Notes under the pieces: generated by a model
What the model was told of the DNA's origin: nothing
Seen by the model: only the letters and a program-made list of their open reading frames with translations
Databases searched by the model: none
Assembly (NCBI GenBank): GCA_963931435.1
Contig: OZ007012.1
Location: 1,302,001-1,366,000, forward strand
From: Coprousia sp963931435
GTDB taxonomy: Bacteria; Actinomycetota; Coriobacteriia; Coriobacteriales; Coriobacteriaceae
Direction: 5' to 3'
Length of the DNA stretch: 64,000 nucleotides
In this document: positions 51,733 to 60,036 of the stretch, piece by piece
Layout: each line of letters starts with the position of its first letter
Position numbering within the stretch: position 1 is the first letter of the stretch
Program-made: the position numbers and the translations under genes

Positions 51733-53538
51733 TCAGCGCGTGCGGGGGACGCCCAGCACCGAGAGGGCCGTCTCCATGACGGATTTGAACGGGATGGCCG
51801 CGGCGTCCGAGCCCTGCGGGGTGTCGTCGAGCGTGACGTACACGAGCACACGCGGGTCGCTCGCGGGCGCGAACCCCAGAAACGAGGCCATGTACTCGCC
51901 CTGGGCGTAGCCACCCGTCGCGCTCGCGCGCTCGGCCGTGCCGGTCTTTCCCGCCACGTCGTAGCCGTCGATCTTGCCGCCGACGCCCGTGCCCTCGTCC
52001 ACCACGGTGACCATCATCGACGTGACCTGCTCGGCCGCCTCGGCCGAGACGGTGGCCTTCTCGCCATCGGACCAGTCGAGCTTCTCGCCGCCCTTGGCCT
52101 GGAGGAAGTGCGGCTGCACCATGACGCCGCCGTTGGCGAGCCCCCCGACCGCGCGCGCCACCTGGATGGGCGCCACGGCGATGCCCTGCCCGAACGACAT
52201 CGAGCCCAGGCTGGAGCCGTCGTAGTCGGCGCGGTCGCGCACGGTGCCCATCGACTCGCCCGGGAAATCGACCCCCGAGCTGCTCCCTATGTCGTAGAGC
52301 TTCAGGTACTCGGCGAACTTGTCGGCCCCGATCTTCTCGCCCACGAGCACCATGCCGGTGTTGGACGAGCGCTTGATGATCTCGCGCAGGCTCATGGTGA
52401 GGCCGTAGTCGCGCTTGTCGGCATCGCTCACCATGTCGTCGCCCACCTTGACCTGCGCCGGCACGTCGAAGGTGGTGTCGGGCGTCATGAGGCCCATGTC
52501 GATCGCGGCGCCCGCAACGAGCGTCTTGAAGACCGAGCCCGGCTCGTAGGAATCGGTCACCACGCGCAGGTTCATGTCCTCGCTGCGGGTGTTGGCCAGA
52601 TCGGTCTGGCTGTAGGTGGGGTTGGAGCAGCACGCCAGGATCTCACCCGAGCGCGGGTCCATGACCAGGATCGATCCGTAGGCGGCCTTCGTCGACTCGA
52701 CGGATTCCGCCAGGGCGTCCTCCGCTGCGCGCTGGATGTTCATGTCGATCGTCAGAACCAGGTCGGTCCCGTCCTGCGCGTCCACCTTCTCGTAGGCGCC
52801 GCCGGCGATGTAGGAGCCGTCGCGGGCGCGCTCGCGCACGAGCGAGCCGTTGGTGCCCGTGAGGATCTCGTCATACTGGCTCTCGAGGCCCGAGATGCCC
52901 TCGTTGTCGATGTTCACCACGCCGAGCACCTGCGAGGCGAGGTTGCCGTTGGGGTACACGCGCATGATGGAGGGCTCGAACTCGATGCCGGTGATCTCGC
53001 GCGCCGCGAGCTCGTCGGCGACGTCCTGCGTCACCTGGCGCTTGATGTAGGCGAAGGTGGTGTCCAGGCCCACCAGGTAGCGGCAATCGTCCTCGTCCAC
53101 GCCGAGCACCTCGACGAGCGCGTCGACCGCCTCGTCCTCGTCCTCGATGAGCTGGGGGTTGACGTAGACGTTCTGGCACTCGACGCTCGAGGTGAGCACG
53201 TTGCCGTTGCGGTCGTAGATGGTGCCGCGCTTGGCGTAGAGGGTCGTGGCCGAAACGCGGCGCGCATCGGCCTCGTCGCGATAGGTCTGGGCGTTGATGA
53301 TCTGGTAGTCGGCGAGCTGAGCCACGCCCGCGAGCGTGCCGAGCCCGAGGAGCCCCATGACCACCGCGCGGCGGGGCAGGGCCTCATGGTCCAGATCGCT
53401 GTGGAACAAATCGACCTGCACGGGCTGGCGGCGTCCGCGCGGCGGGCGCGCCTCGCGCGGATCGCGCGGGCCGGCCCCGGACGAACGAGGGCCGCGGGGG
53501 TCCTGCCGCCCGCGGCCCTGATAGCTGTCTCGAGCCAT
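51733..53538 (-). CDS. ftsI: class B penicillin-binding protein FtsI/PBP2
   Basis: Septal transpeptidase. 601 aa. A basic/Pro/Gly-rich cytoplasmic tail (1-~57), one helix (~58-75), a dimerisation domain (TTLYAKRGTIYDRNGNVLTS), and the transpeptidase domain with SYEPGSVFKTLVAG (SxxK nucleophile), SSN in IIKRSSNTGMVLVG and KTG in YDVAGKTGTAERASA. No PASTA domains, so it is FtsI-type rather than SpoVD/PBP2x with PASTA. AGGAGCCCCTCC before ATG. Confidence 0.96.
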   Translation of the reverse strand: MARDSYQGRGRQDPRGPRSSGAGPRDPREARPPRGRRQPVQVDLFHSDLDHEALPRRAVVMGLLGLGTLAGVAQLADYQIINAQTYRDEADARRVSATTLYAKRGTIYDRNGNVLTSSVECQNVYVNPQLIEDEDEAVDALVEVLGVDEDDCRYLVGLDTTFAYIKRQVTQDVADELAAREITGIEFEPSIMRVYPNGNLASQVLGVVNIDNEGISGLESQYDEILTGTNGSLVRERARDGSYIAGGAYEKVDAQDGTDLVLTIDMNIQRAAEDALAESVESTKAAYGSILVMDPRSGEILACCSNPTYSQTDLANTRSEDMNLRVVTDSYEPGSVFKTLVAGAAIDMGLMTPDTTFDVPAQVKVGDDMVSDADKRDYGLTMSLREIIKRSSNTGMVLVGEKIGADKFAEYLKLYDIGSSSGVDFPGESMGTVRDRADYDGSSLGSMSFGQGIAVAPIQVARAVGGLANGGVMVQPHFLQAKGGEKLDWSDGEKATVSAEAAEQVTSMMVTVVDEGTGVGGKIDGYDVAGKTGTAERASATGGYAQGEYMASFLGFAPASDPRVLVYVTLDDTPQGSDAAAIPFKSVMETALSVLGVPRTR

Positions 53539-53548
53539 GGAGGGGCTC

Positions 53549-54034
53549 CTAATCCTGGGCTGTGGTGGATGCCGGCGCCGCGTCCCGGGCGCTCCCCGCG
53601 CCGGCGTCGCTCAGATCGAGGGTGACCCGTCCGGAGGGCTCGACCATCCCGAGCGTCTCGGTGGCGAGGTCGCGGATGCGGGTGTTCGATCCATAGACCG
53701 AGCGCATGACCTCCAGATCCGAGCTGGTGTCCTGCGCGGCCGAGAGCTCCTCGGCGACCTCGGCGTTGGCGTTCAGGGACGCCGCGGTCGCGCTGGCGAT
53801 GGCCACGCGCGCCAGGCCGACGCTCACCACGAGGGCGACCAGCACGCAGAACACCTTGATGACGTGCGTGAAGGCGGGGCTGACCTGCTGGTTAGCCTCG
53901 CGGCCCGCGCCGGTGAGGACGTCGAAGCGGGGGCGCTCGGGGCGCACCTGCTCGCGCCGGGGCTCGGCGGGGGCGTATGCGGGAGCGGCCTGCATATCAT
54001 AGGCGTAAGCTGTGTTTGAAGTGTAGTAGCCCAT
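53549..54034 (-). CDS. ftsL: FtsL-like division protein
   Basis: 161 aa from MGYYTS at 54034 (start uncertain; two in-frame ATGs lie upstream). A Pro/Arg-rich cytoplasmic part, one helix (~65-87, HVIKVFCVLVALVVSVGLAR), then a periplasmic coiled coil (NANAEVAEELSAAQDTSSDL) and IRDLATETLGMVEPSGRVTL, the typical FtsL end where LGMV precedes the C-terminus. Identified mostly by place between rsmH and ftsI and by topology. Confidence 0.82.
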   Translation of the reverse strand: MGYYTSNTAYAYDMQAAPAYAPAEPRREQVRPERPRFDVLTGAGREANQQVSPAFTHVIKVFCVLVALVVSVGLARVAIASATAASLNANAEVAEELSAAQDTSSDLEVMRSVYGSNTRIRDLATETLGMVEPSGRVTLDLSDAGAGSARDAAPASTTAQD

Positions 54035-54125
54035 GATATGCTCGGCCTCCCGTCCCATGGGGTGCACTGTCGTGCGAGTAAGCTGCGTTTATCGTGCGCG
54101 GGACAGGCAAGGGCATCGCGGCAGG

Positions 54126-55091
54126 CTAGATCCTCTGCGCGATGCGGGTCTTGGCCGATCTCGCCCGCGGGTTGCGCTCCACCTCCTCGGTGGTCGCAAC
54201 GAGCGGTTTGCGGGTGATGACCTTCAATACCGGCACGTTTCCGCACACGCACACCGGGATGTCCGGCGGGCAGGTGCACCCGCGGCTCCGCTCCTGGAAC
54301 AGGCGCTTGACGATCCTGTCCTCGAGCGAGTGGTAGGAGATGACGCACAGCCGCCCTCCCGGGTTCAGCCAGCGCACCGCCGCATCGAGCCCGCGCTCCA
54401 GCACGTCGAGCTCGTGGTTGACCTCGATGCGTATCGCCTGGAAGCTCTTGCGGGCCGGATGGTGGCCGTGCCGGCGCGCCGCGGCGGGTATGGCCGCCTT
54501 GATCGCGTCGACCAGCTCGATGGTGGTTCGGATGGGCTCGACGGCGCGCCGCCGGCAGATCTCGCGGGCGATGCGGTCGGCGAACTTCTCCTCCCCGTAC
54601 ACGCGAAGAATCCGGGCGAGGTCGGCTTCGTTGTAGGTGTTTATGACCTCAGCTGCGGTTAGGGTGTCGTTACCCGGATCCATCCGCATATCGAGCGGGG
54701 CGTCCTCATGGTACGAGAAGCCCCTTCCAGGGATATCGAGCTGCGGGCTGGAGACGCCCAGATCGAACAGGATGCCGTCGACGCCGGGCACCTCGGCCCG
54801 GCACAGCAGCTCGTCCAGATCGCCGAAGTTGCCCTTCAGCAGCCTGGTGGGCACGCCCGGCGCCTCGTCGGCGAGGCGGGCGCGCGCGGCGTCAAGCGCC
54901 ATGTCGTCCTGATCGATCCCGATAAGCAGTCCCTCGGCGCCCACGGCCCTCGCCATGCGCACCGAGTGGCCGGCGCCGCCCAACGTGCAGTCGCACGCGA
55001 CGGAGCCCGGCTTGAGATCCAAGCCCTCCAGCACCTCGTGTACCATCACGGGTTCATGCCGATATTCTCGTGTCAACGAACTCGCTGCCAT
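54126..55091 (-). CDS. rsmH: 16S rRNA (cytosine1402-N4)-methyltransferase
   Basis: 321 aa. Seen: REYRHEPVMVHEVLEGLDLK, SAM loop DCTLGGAGHSVRMARAV, DGILFDLGVSSPQLDIPGRG, PLDMRMDPGNDTLTAAEVIN and the C-terminal VISYHSLEDRIVKRLFQ. Near the end a CPP...CVCG stretch holds four Cys. Fifteen bases after mraZ. GGAAGGG precedes ATG. Confidence 0.96.
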   Translation of the reverse strand: MAASSLTREYRHEPVMVHEVLEGLDLKPGSVACDCTLGGAGHSVRMARAVGAEGLLIGIDQDDMALDAARARLADEAPGVPTRLLKGNFGDLDELLCRAEVPGVDGILFDLGVSSPQLDIPGRGFSYHEDAPLDMRMDPGNDTLTAAEVINTYNEADLARILRVYGEEKFADRIAREICRRRAVEPIRTTIELVDAIKAAIPAAARRHGHHPARKSFQAIRIEVNHELDVLERGLDAAVRWLNPGGRLCVISYHSLEDRIVKRLFQERSRGCTCPPDIPVCVCGNVPVLKVITRKPLVATTEEVERNPRARSAKTRIAQRI

Positions 55092-55106
55092 GCCGTGCCC
55101 TTCCAG

Positions 55107-55535
55107 CTACTCGTCCATGAAGAAGATGTCGTCCTCTTCGTCGGCCGCCTCGGCCTCCGCCCAGCGGGCGCGGTCCCAGATCTCCAGGTGGTCCCAGTTC
55201 CCCACCACGGTAACCTCGCGGTCGAGACCGACCTTCTGACGCAGGGCCTCCGAAAGGCCGATGCGCGAGGCGCTGTCGATGTCCATCGGCGTCGCCTTCG
55301 AGGTGACCTTGCGCATGAGCGCCTGATCCTTGCGGCTGCGGGAGTTGAAGCCCCCGCGCTTCTCGAAGAGGCCCAGCACCCACTTCTCGAACTCGTCGCT
55401 CGAGAACACGTACAGGGCATCGACATCCGGAGCGGGCAGAACGTACACGTGGTCCTTGAGCTCGGAGCGGACGGCGGCGGGCAGGGACAGGCGACCTTTC
55501 GCGTCGAGATTGCGCTCGAAGGTTCCGGTCAACAT
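55107..55535 (-). CDS. mraZ: transcriptional regulator MraZ
   Basis: 142 aa; first gene of dcw. ATG 55535 matches the invariant start MLTGTFERNLDAKGRLSLPA and has GGAGGG upstream; the longer frame is leader. Two SpoVT/AbrB-like repeats: DAKGRLSLPA and IDSASRIGLSEALR. MraZ binds direct repeats upstream of itself and controls the dcw operon. Acidic tail EEDDIFFMDE. The ~340 bp upstream to xerD would hold the promoter; I did not find its GTGGG-type boxes with confidence. Confidence 0.95.
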   Translation of the reverse strand: MLTGTFERNLDAKGRLSLPAAVRSELKDHVYVLPAPDVDALYVFSSDEFEKWVLGLFEKRGGFNSRSRKDQALMRKVTSKATPMDIDSASRIGLSEALRQKVGLDREVTVVGNWDHLEIWDRARWAEAEAADEEDDIFFMDE

Positions 55536-55837
55536 CGCTGCTGCGCCCTCCTCTCGGTTGCTCGGTGCGGGCTGTGTACGGGGAACCACCCCGTGTGTCG
55601 ACGCATTCAATCTTATGGGCTCGGCCGACTTTTCGCAACATTTTTTCCCACTCTCTCCCCCACACGCCGCACGCTTTCCCACCGGCGGTCGCGGCGCCCC
55701 CGCCAACGGCCGGCAGGGCCGCACAAGATGTAGTGCCCGAACTGTCCGATCGGCGCAACGTATCGATCCGCCGCGATGAACCCGAACCTTTAAGTTGAGC
55801 TTGAACCGATTTTTGAAACGCGCGGCCCGGGATGTGA
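55536..55837 (-). promoter_or_regulatory. dcw upstream region
   Basis: ~300 bases between mraZ and the xerD terminator, expected to carry the dcw promoter. On the minus strand reading towards mraZ there is a purine-rich GGGGGAGAGAGTGGGAAA stretch (about 55663-55646) containing GTGGG, one possible MraZ box; I could not find the usual three equally spaced copies. No gene is seen. Confidence 0.3.
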
Positions 55838-55867
55838 AGAAAGAAAGAACCCGCAGGCAGCGGGTTC
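55838..55867 (-). terminator. terminator of xerD
   Basis: Minus-strand 8-bp stem GAACCCGC / GCGGGTTC, loop of 5, then TTTCTTTCTTC. Confidence 0.88.
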
Positions 55868-55876
55868 ATACGGTCT

Positions 55877-56812
55877 TCATCGCGCGCGGGGGTGGGCGGA
55901 GAGGTAGACCTCGCGCAGGCGGCTGCGGTCGATATGGGTGTAGATCTGCGTGGTGGCGATGTCGGCATGCCCCAGAAGCTCCTGCAGCACGCGCAGGTCG
56001 GCTCCCCCGGCGAGCAGGTGGGTGGCGAAGGAATGGCGCAGGGTATGGGGATGGAGCCCCTCGATGCCCGCCGCGCGGCCGCAGCGCTCGCACACCGCAT
56101 GGACCGCTTGCCGCGAGATGCGGCGTCCGTTCTTGTTGAGGAAGACCGCCGGCGAAGGGTCGAGCGAACGCGCATGGGCGGCCAGCGCCGCGCGCGGTCC
56201 GTCGAGGTAGGCGCGCAGGGCCTCGAGCGAGGTGCCCATGATGGGCACGAGGCGCTCCTTGGAACCCTTCCCCACCACGCGCAGGAACTCGTCGTCCAGG
56301 TGGAGGCTCCCGACGTCGAGGCCGGTGAGCTCGCTCACGCGCAGCCCGCAGCCGTAGAGCATCTCCAGCATGGCGCGGTCGCGCGCTCCGGCGGGCGTAT
56401 CGGGGAAGGGCTGCTCCAGGAGGCGGCGCGCCTGATCGACCGTGAGATAGTCGGGCAGGTGCTCAGAAGTGCGCGGCAGGCGCACGGCGGCGGTGGGATG
56501 CGCGCGCGAGATCCCCTCGCGCGCCATGAACGCATGGAATCCCTTCACCGCCGAGAGGGCGCGCGCCACGGAGGCGTCCGCGAAGCCGCGCGCCCAGCGG
56601 TCGGCCACGAACGCCTCGACGTGGCGCCGCTCGACCGCGTCGGGGGCGTCGACGCCCTCATCCGCGAGGAAGGCGAGGTAGGCCGCGAGATCGCGCCGGT
56701 AGGCGGCGACGGTGTTGGCCGAGGCGTTGCGCTCGACCGCGAGGTAGTCCAGGTACTCGTCGACCGCCTCGGCGAGCGCGCCGCGCCCGCCCGACGCGCC
56801 CGCCCCCGCCAT
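55877..56812 (-). CDS. xerD: site-specific tyrosine recombinase XerD
   Basis: Resolves chromosome dimers at dif with XerC. 311 aa. N-terminal SAM-like core-binding domain (EYLDYLAVERNASANTVAAY), catalytic domain with Arg in YGCGLRVSELTGLDV, Lys in VVGKGSKERLVPIM, His/Arg in HPHTLRHSFATHLLAGG, His in LLGHADIATTQIYTH and the nucleophile Tyr of that motif. Not flanked by integrative-element features, so housekeeping. Five bases after pyrG. Confidence 0.93.
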   Translation of the reverse strand: MAGAGASGGRGALAEAVDEYLDYLAVERNASANTVAAYRRDLAAYLAFLADEGVDAPDAVERRHVEAFVADRWARGFADASVARALSAVKGFHAFMAREGISRAHPTAAVRLPRTSEHLPDYLTVDQARRLLEQPFPDTPAGARDRAMLEMLYGCGLRVSELTGLDVGSLHLDDEFLRVVGKGSKERLVPIMGTSLEALRAYLDGPRAALAAHARSLDPSPAVFLNKNGRRISRQAVHAVCERCGRAAGIEGLHPHTLRHSFATHLLAGGADLRVLQELLGHADIATTQIYTHIDRSRLREVYLSAHPRAR

Positions 56813-56817
56813 GCGCG

Positions 56818-58479
56818 CTAGTTCGCCCGGGCGTTGAGGGGCGTCACCTCGTGACGGCCCACGCCCTCATGCCGCGCGATCGCGGCGCGCATGAACTCGC
56901 GGAACAGCGGCTGCGGCTTGGTCGGGCGGCTCTTGAACTCGGGGTGGGCCTGCGTGGCGACGAACCACGGGTGCACGCTCTCCGGAAGCTCGATCATCTC
57001 CACCAGGCGCTCGTCGGGCGAGACGCCCGCGATCACGAGGCCGGCCCCCTCCAGCTCGTCGCGGAAGGCGTTGTTGAACTCGAAGCGATGGCGGTGCCGC
57101 TCGTACACGAGCTCCTCGCCATAGGCCTCGCGCGTGAGCGTGCCCTCGGCGAGGCGAGCCGGATAGGCGCCCAGGCGCATGGTGCCGCCCTTCTCGGTCA
57201 CGTCCTCCTGCGAGCTCATGAGGTCGATCACGGGGTAGGCGCAGTCGGGGGCGAACTCGGTGGAGTTGGCGTCGGCGAGACCGGCCACGTCGCGCGCGAA
57301 CTCGCAGACCGCCACCTGCATGCCCAGGCACAGGCCCAGGTACGGGATCTTGTTCTCGCGCGCGTAGCGGGCCGCGGCGATCTTGCCCTCCAGACCGCGC
57401 ACCCCGAATCCGCCAGGAACCACGATGCCCGCGGCGCCGCCCAGCACCTCGTCGCAGGTCTCCCAGGTGAGCTCCTCACCGTCCACGAGGCGCACGTCCA
57501 CGTGGCGATCGAAGAAGATCCCGGAGTGGTGCAGCGCCTCGATGACCGAAAGGTACGCGTCGGGCAGCTGGGTGTACTTGCCCACCACGGCGATCTTGAC
57601 GGTATCGGCATGGTGGTTGGCGTGGTCCTGCTTGTCGAGGAACGTGTACCAGTCCTCCATGTGGCGCTCGCGGGGCTCGAGCCCCAGGCGCTCGCACACA
57701 CGCAGGTCGAAGTCCTGGTCGGCGAGCATGCGCGGCACGTCGTAGATGCTCGCGCAGTCCTCGTTGGTGAACACGCAGTCGACGTCGACGTCGCAGAAGC
57801 TGGCGATCTTGGAGCGGATGGAGTCGTCGATCTCGTGGTCGGAGCGCAGGACGATGATGTCCGGCTGGATGCCGAAGCTGCGCAGCTCCTTCACGCTGTG
57901 CTGCGTGGGCTTGGTCTTGACCTCGTGGGCGGCCGAGATATAGGGCACGAGCGAGACGTGGATGTAGCACACGTTCTCCGCCCCGGCGTCCTTCTTGTAC
58001 TGGCGGATGGCCTCCACGAACGGCTGGCTCTCGATGTCGCCGATGGTGCCGCCCAGCTCGGTGATGACCACGTCCGAGCCGGTCTGCTCCTCCACGCGAC
58101 GGAACTTGTCCTTGATGGCCCCGGTCACATGCGGGATCACCTGCACCGTGCCGCCCAGGAAGTCGCCGCGGCGCTCGCGGCGGATGAGGCTCTGGTAGAT
58201 GGCGCCGGTGGTGAAGTTGGAGTCGCGGGTGAGGTTCTCGTCGAGGAAGCGCTCGTAATGACCCAGGTCGAGATCGGACTCGTAGCCGTCCTCGGTCACG
58301 AACACCTCGCCGTGCTGGAACGGGCTCATGGTACCGGGGTCGACGTTGAGGTACGGGTCGGCCTTCTGCATGGTGACTTTGTAGCCGCGGCTCTTGAGGA
58401 GGCGGCCGAGGGAGGCGGCCGTGATGCCCTTGCCGAGCGCCGAGACGACGCCACCGGTCACGAAGATATGCTTGGTCAT
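56818..58479 (-). CDS. pyrG: CTP synthase
   Basis: ATP- and glutamine-dependent UTP to CTP. 553 aa from ATG 58479 (MTKHIFVTGGVVSALGKGIT). Synthetase domain: KADPYLNVDPGTMSPFQHGE, VITELGGTIGDIESQPF. Glutaminase domain: GGFGVRGLEGKIAAARYA, nucleophile Cys in YLGLCLGMQVAVCEFA, and His/Glu in FVATQAHPEFKSRPTKPQP. Full length. The weak AGGTACAATCTC is the only ribosome site seen. Confidence 0.97.
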   Translation of the reverse strand: MTKHIFVTGGVVSALGKGITAASLGRLLKSRGYKVTMQKADPYLNVDPGTMSPFQHGEVFVTEDGYESDLDLGHYERFLDENLTRDSNFTTGAIYQSLIRRERRGDFLGGTVQVIPHVTGAIKDKFRRVEEQTGSDVVITELGGTIGDIESQPFVEAIRQYKKDAGAENVCYIHVSLVPYISAAHEVKTKPTQHSVKELRSFGIQPDIIVLRSDHEIDDSIRSKIASFCDVDVDCVFTNEDCASIYDVPRMLADQDFDLRVCERLGLEPRERHMEDWYTFLDKQDHANHHADTVKIAVVGKYTQLPDAYLSVIEALHHSGIFFDRHVDVRLVDGEELTWETCDEVLGGAAGIVVPGGFGVRGLEGKIAAARYARENKIPYLGLCLGMQVAVCEFARDVAGLADANSTEFAPDCAYPVIDLMSSQEDVTEKGGTMRLGAYPARLAEGTLTREAYGEELVYERHRHRFEFNNAFRDELEGAGLVIAGVSPDERLVEMIELPESVHPWFVATQAHPEFKSRPTKPQPLFREFMRAAIARHEGVGRHEVTPLNARAN

Positions 58480-58584
58480 GAGATTGTACCTGCGCTTTCC
58501 CGCTTGGAACCTGTACTCCTTACGGGGTTTTATCGTAGCACTCGCGCACGCGGCGCGCGCCGGCGATTTACGGTTCACACAAGC

Positions 58585-58610
58585 GAAACCGCCCGCGCCG
58601 CCGGCGGGCG
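58585..58610 (-). terminator. possible terminator after the DUF2207-like gene
   Basis: Minus-strand stem CGCCCGC / GCGGGCG, loop of 7, followed by GTTTCGC; the T run is short. Confidence 0.4.
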
Positions 58611-58623
58611 CAAGATCGGGCGC

Positions 58624-59796
58624 TCACCTGGAGCCATATTCGCTGAACAGCCAACTGTTACGGATAAGGTAAGCCGAGCGCAGCATGCCCACCGGCGTGA
58701 CGAGGCGCCTTCCTCCCGGGCGGCGGCCCCCAGCCGATCGCGACGTACGCGGCGGCACGCCCTCGAGCTTCACGGCTCCCCCGTCCGACCAATCGCCGGT
58801 GAGCCGCTCAAGCGAGGCATCGCCCAGCTGACGCGCAAGCTGGGCGAGCCCTCCCTCGTCGACATCCAACGCCACCGCGAACTCCAGGAGCCGCCCGGCA
58901 TCCCGCCCCGAAAGACCTATGCGCTCTCCCGTCTCCAGCGCGCGCTCGATCCGTGAGCGCAGCGCGTCGAGGCGGACCGCCACCCGGGCGCCCGCGGGCG
59001 TGAGGCCGCGCCTCCGGGCGCTGACGCCTCGCATGCCCAGGTACAGCGAACTAGCCATGAAGATAAGGAAGGCGCAGACGGTGGGCACGCCCATCGCGAA
59101 CCAGATCGTGCCCGCAAGCCCCGCGATTACAAACGCCACCGCCCAGCCGTTGTACCGGTCCGAGGCGCGCGTACTCTCGGACAGGGTGAGGCCCGCCTGC
59201 CGAGAGGCCTGCTCGAGCGCCGTCTCATACGCGCGCACGTTGGCCCCCTGCTCCTCGTAGGTCCACGTCCGGCTGTCAAGCGCCTCGCGCATGGTGAGGC
59301 GCGTGCCCCCCGTGCAGAAAAGGGTCTTCAGCGCCGCGCGGCCGAGGACGTCCTCGTCGCGCGCCCGCGCGCAGGAGCGCACCACGGCACCGCCCTCGCC
59401 GGGGTCGCCGCGCTCGATGCGCAGCACGCCCTCGCGCACGAGGCGAAGCGCCGTCGCGGCGAAGGCGCTCGCAAGCGAATCGTAGTCTACGGCGCAGGCG
59501 ACCTCGTCCGCCTCGAATCCCGGGGCCATAAGATGCCCCCATGTCTCGTCGGCATGGCCGCGGACCCGCTCGGCCGCCTCCGCGGCGGCGCGCTCGCGGC
59601 GCTCGGCAGCCCCGCGGTCGGCGCGCATCCGCCGAACCAACAGGTACGATGCCGTTCCATATACGCCCGCCATGACGAGCGCGAGCATCGCCGCCGCCGC
59701 GAGGTCCGCCCACGCGCCCAGCGCGGGCGCCCACGCGCCCGCCAGCGCCGCCCGCGCACCGGCCCATAAGAACAGCAGCTGCGCTATGGCCTCCAT
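58624..59796 (-). CDS. membrane protein resembling the C-terminal half of DUF2207
   Basis: 390 aa. One helix at ~33-54, a cytoplasmic winged-helix-like stretch (VDYDSLASAFAATALRLVRE then GVLRIERGD), an Arg-rich part with LKTLFCTGGTRLTMREALDS, a second pair of helices (~220-260, WAVAFVIAGLAGTIWFAMGV), and an Arg/Gly-rich tail. The order 'helix, YLRI-type domain, two helices' resembles DUF2207, but the extracellular N-terminal part of that family is missing, so the match is tentative. AAGGGG before ATG. Confidence 0.5.
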   Translation of the reverse strand: MEAIAQLLFLWAGARAALAGAWAPALGAWADLAAAAMLALVMAGVYGTASYLLVRRMRADRGAAERRERAAAEAAERVRGHADETWGHLMAPGFEADEVACAVDYDSLASAFAATALRLVREGVLRIERGDPGEGGAVVRSCARARDEDVLGRAALKTLFCTGGTRLTMREALDSRTWTYEEQGANVRAYETALEQASRQAGLTLSESTRASDRYNGWAVAFVIAGLAGTIWFAMGVPTVCAFLIFMASSLYLGMRGVSARRRGLTPAGARVAVRLDALRSRIERALETGERIGLSGRDAGRLLEFAVALDVDEGGLAQLARQLGDASLERLTGDWSDGGAVKLEGVPPRTSRSAGGRRPGGRRLVTPVGMLRSAYLIRNSWLFSEYGSR

Positions 59797-60036
59797 CGCA
59801 CCCCTTCAATCGGATCGCCCCGGGGCCCAGCCCCGCAGCCCCTTCTTCTTGAGGGTACGTCGTGAAGCGCGCGCGTTGCGTAAAGCGCTGGTAAGGTTTG
59901 CGCGCGGACGTTTCGAGCGGTGCGCCGCCGATAGACGCGCGCAACACCCGGTTGGCAGCAGGCGGTAGTTCGGATCGACCGGGCAGGCGCGGGCAGGCGC
60001 CCGCGCCACAGGCCGTCGCCGTCGAATCGGGGGGCG

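Noticed and set aside
50323..53625. Plus-strand open frame of 1100 codons opposite murF and ftsI
   Set aside because: GC-rich shadow: His/Arg/Gly/Ala/Val-rich translation without any family motif, exactly opposite two certain genes.
55877..56812. Integrase of a genomic island
   Set aside because: Protein matches XerD in length and motifs, follows pyrG by 5 bp, and neither tRNA, att site nor phage genes are adjacent.
59986..60007. Terminator after the DUF1846 gene
   Set aside because: A perfect 9-bp GC stem exists but no T run follows on either strand; kept only as a note.
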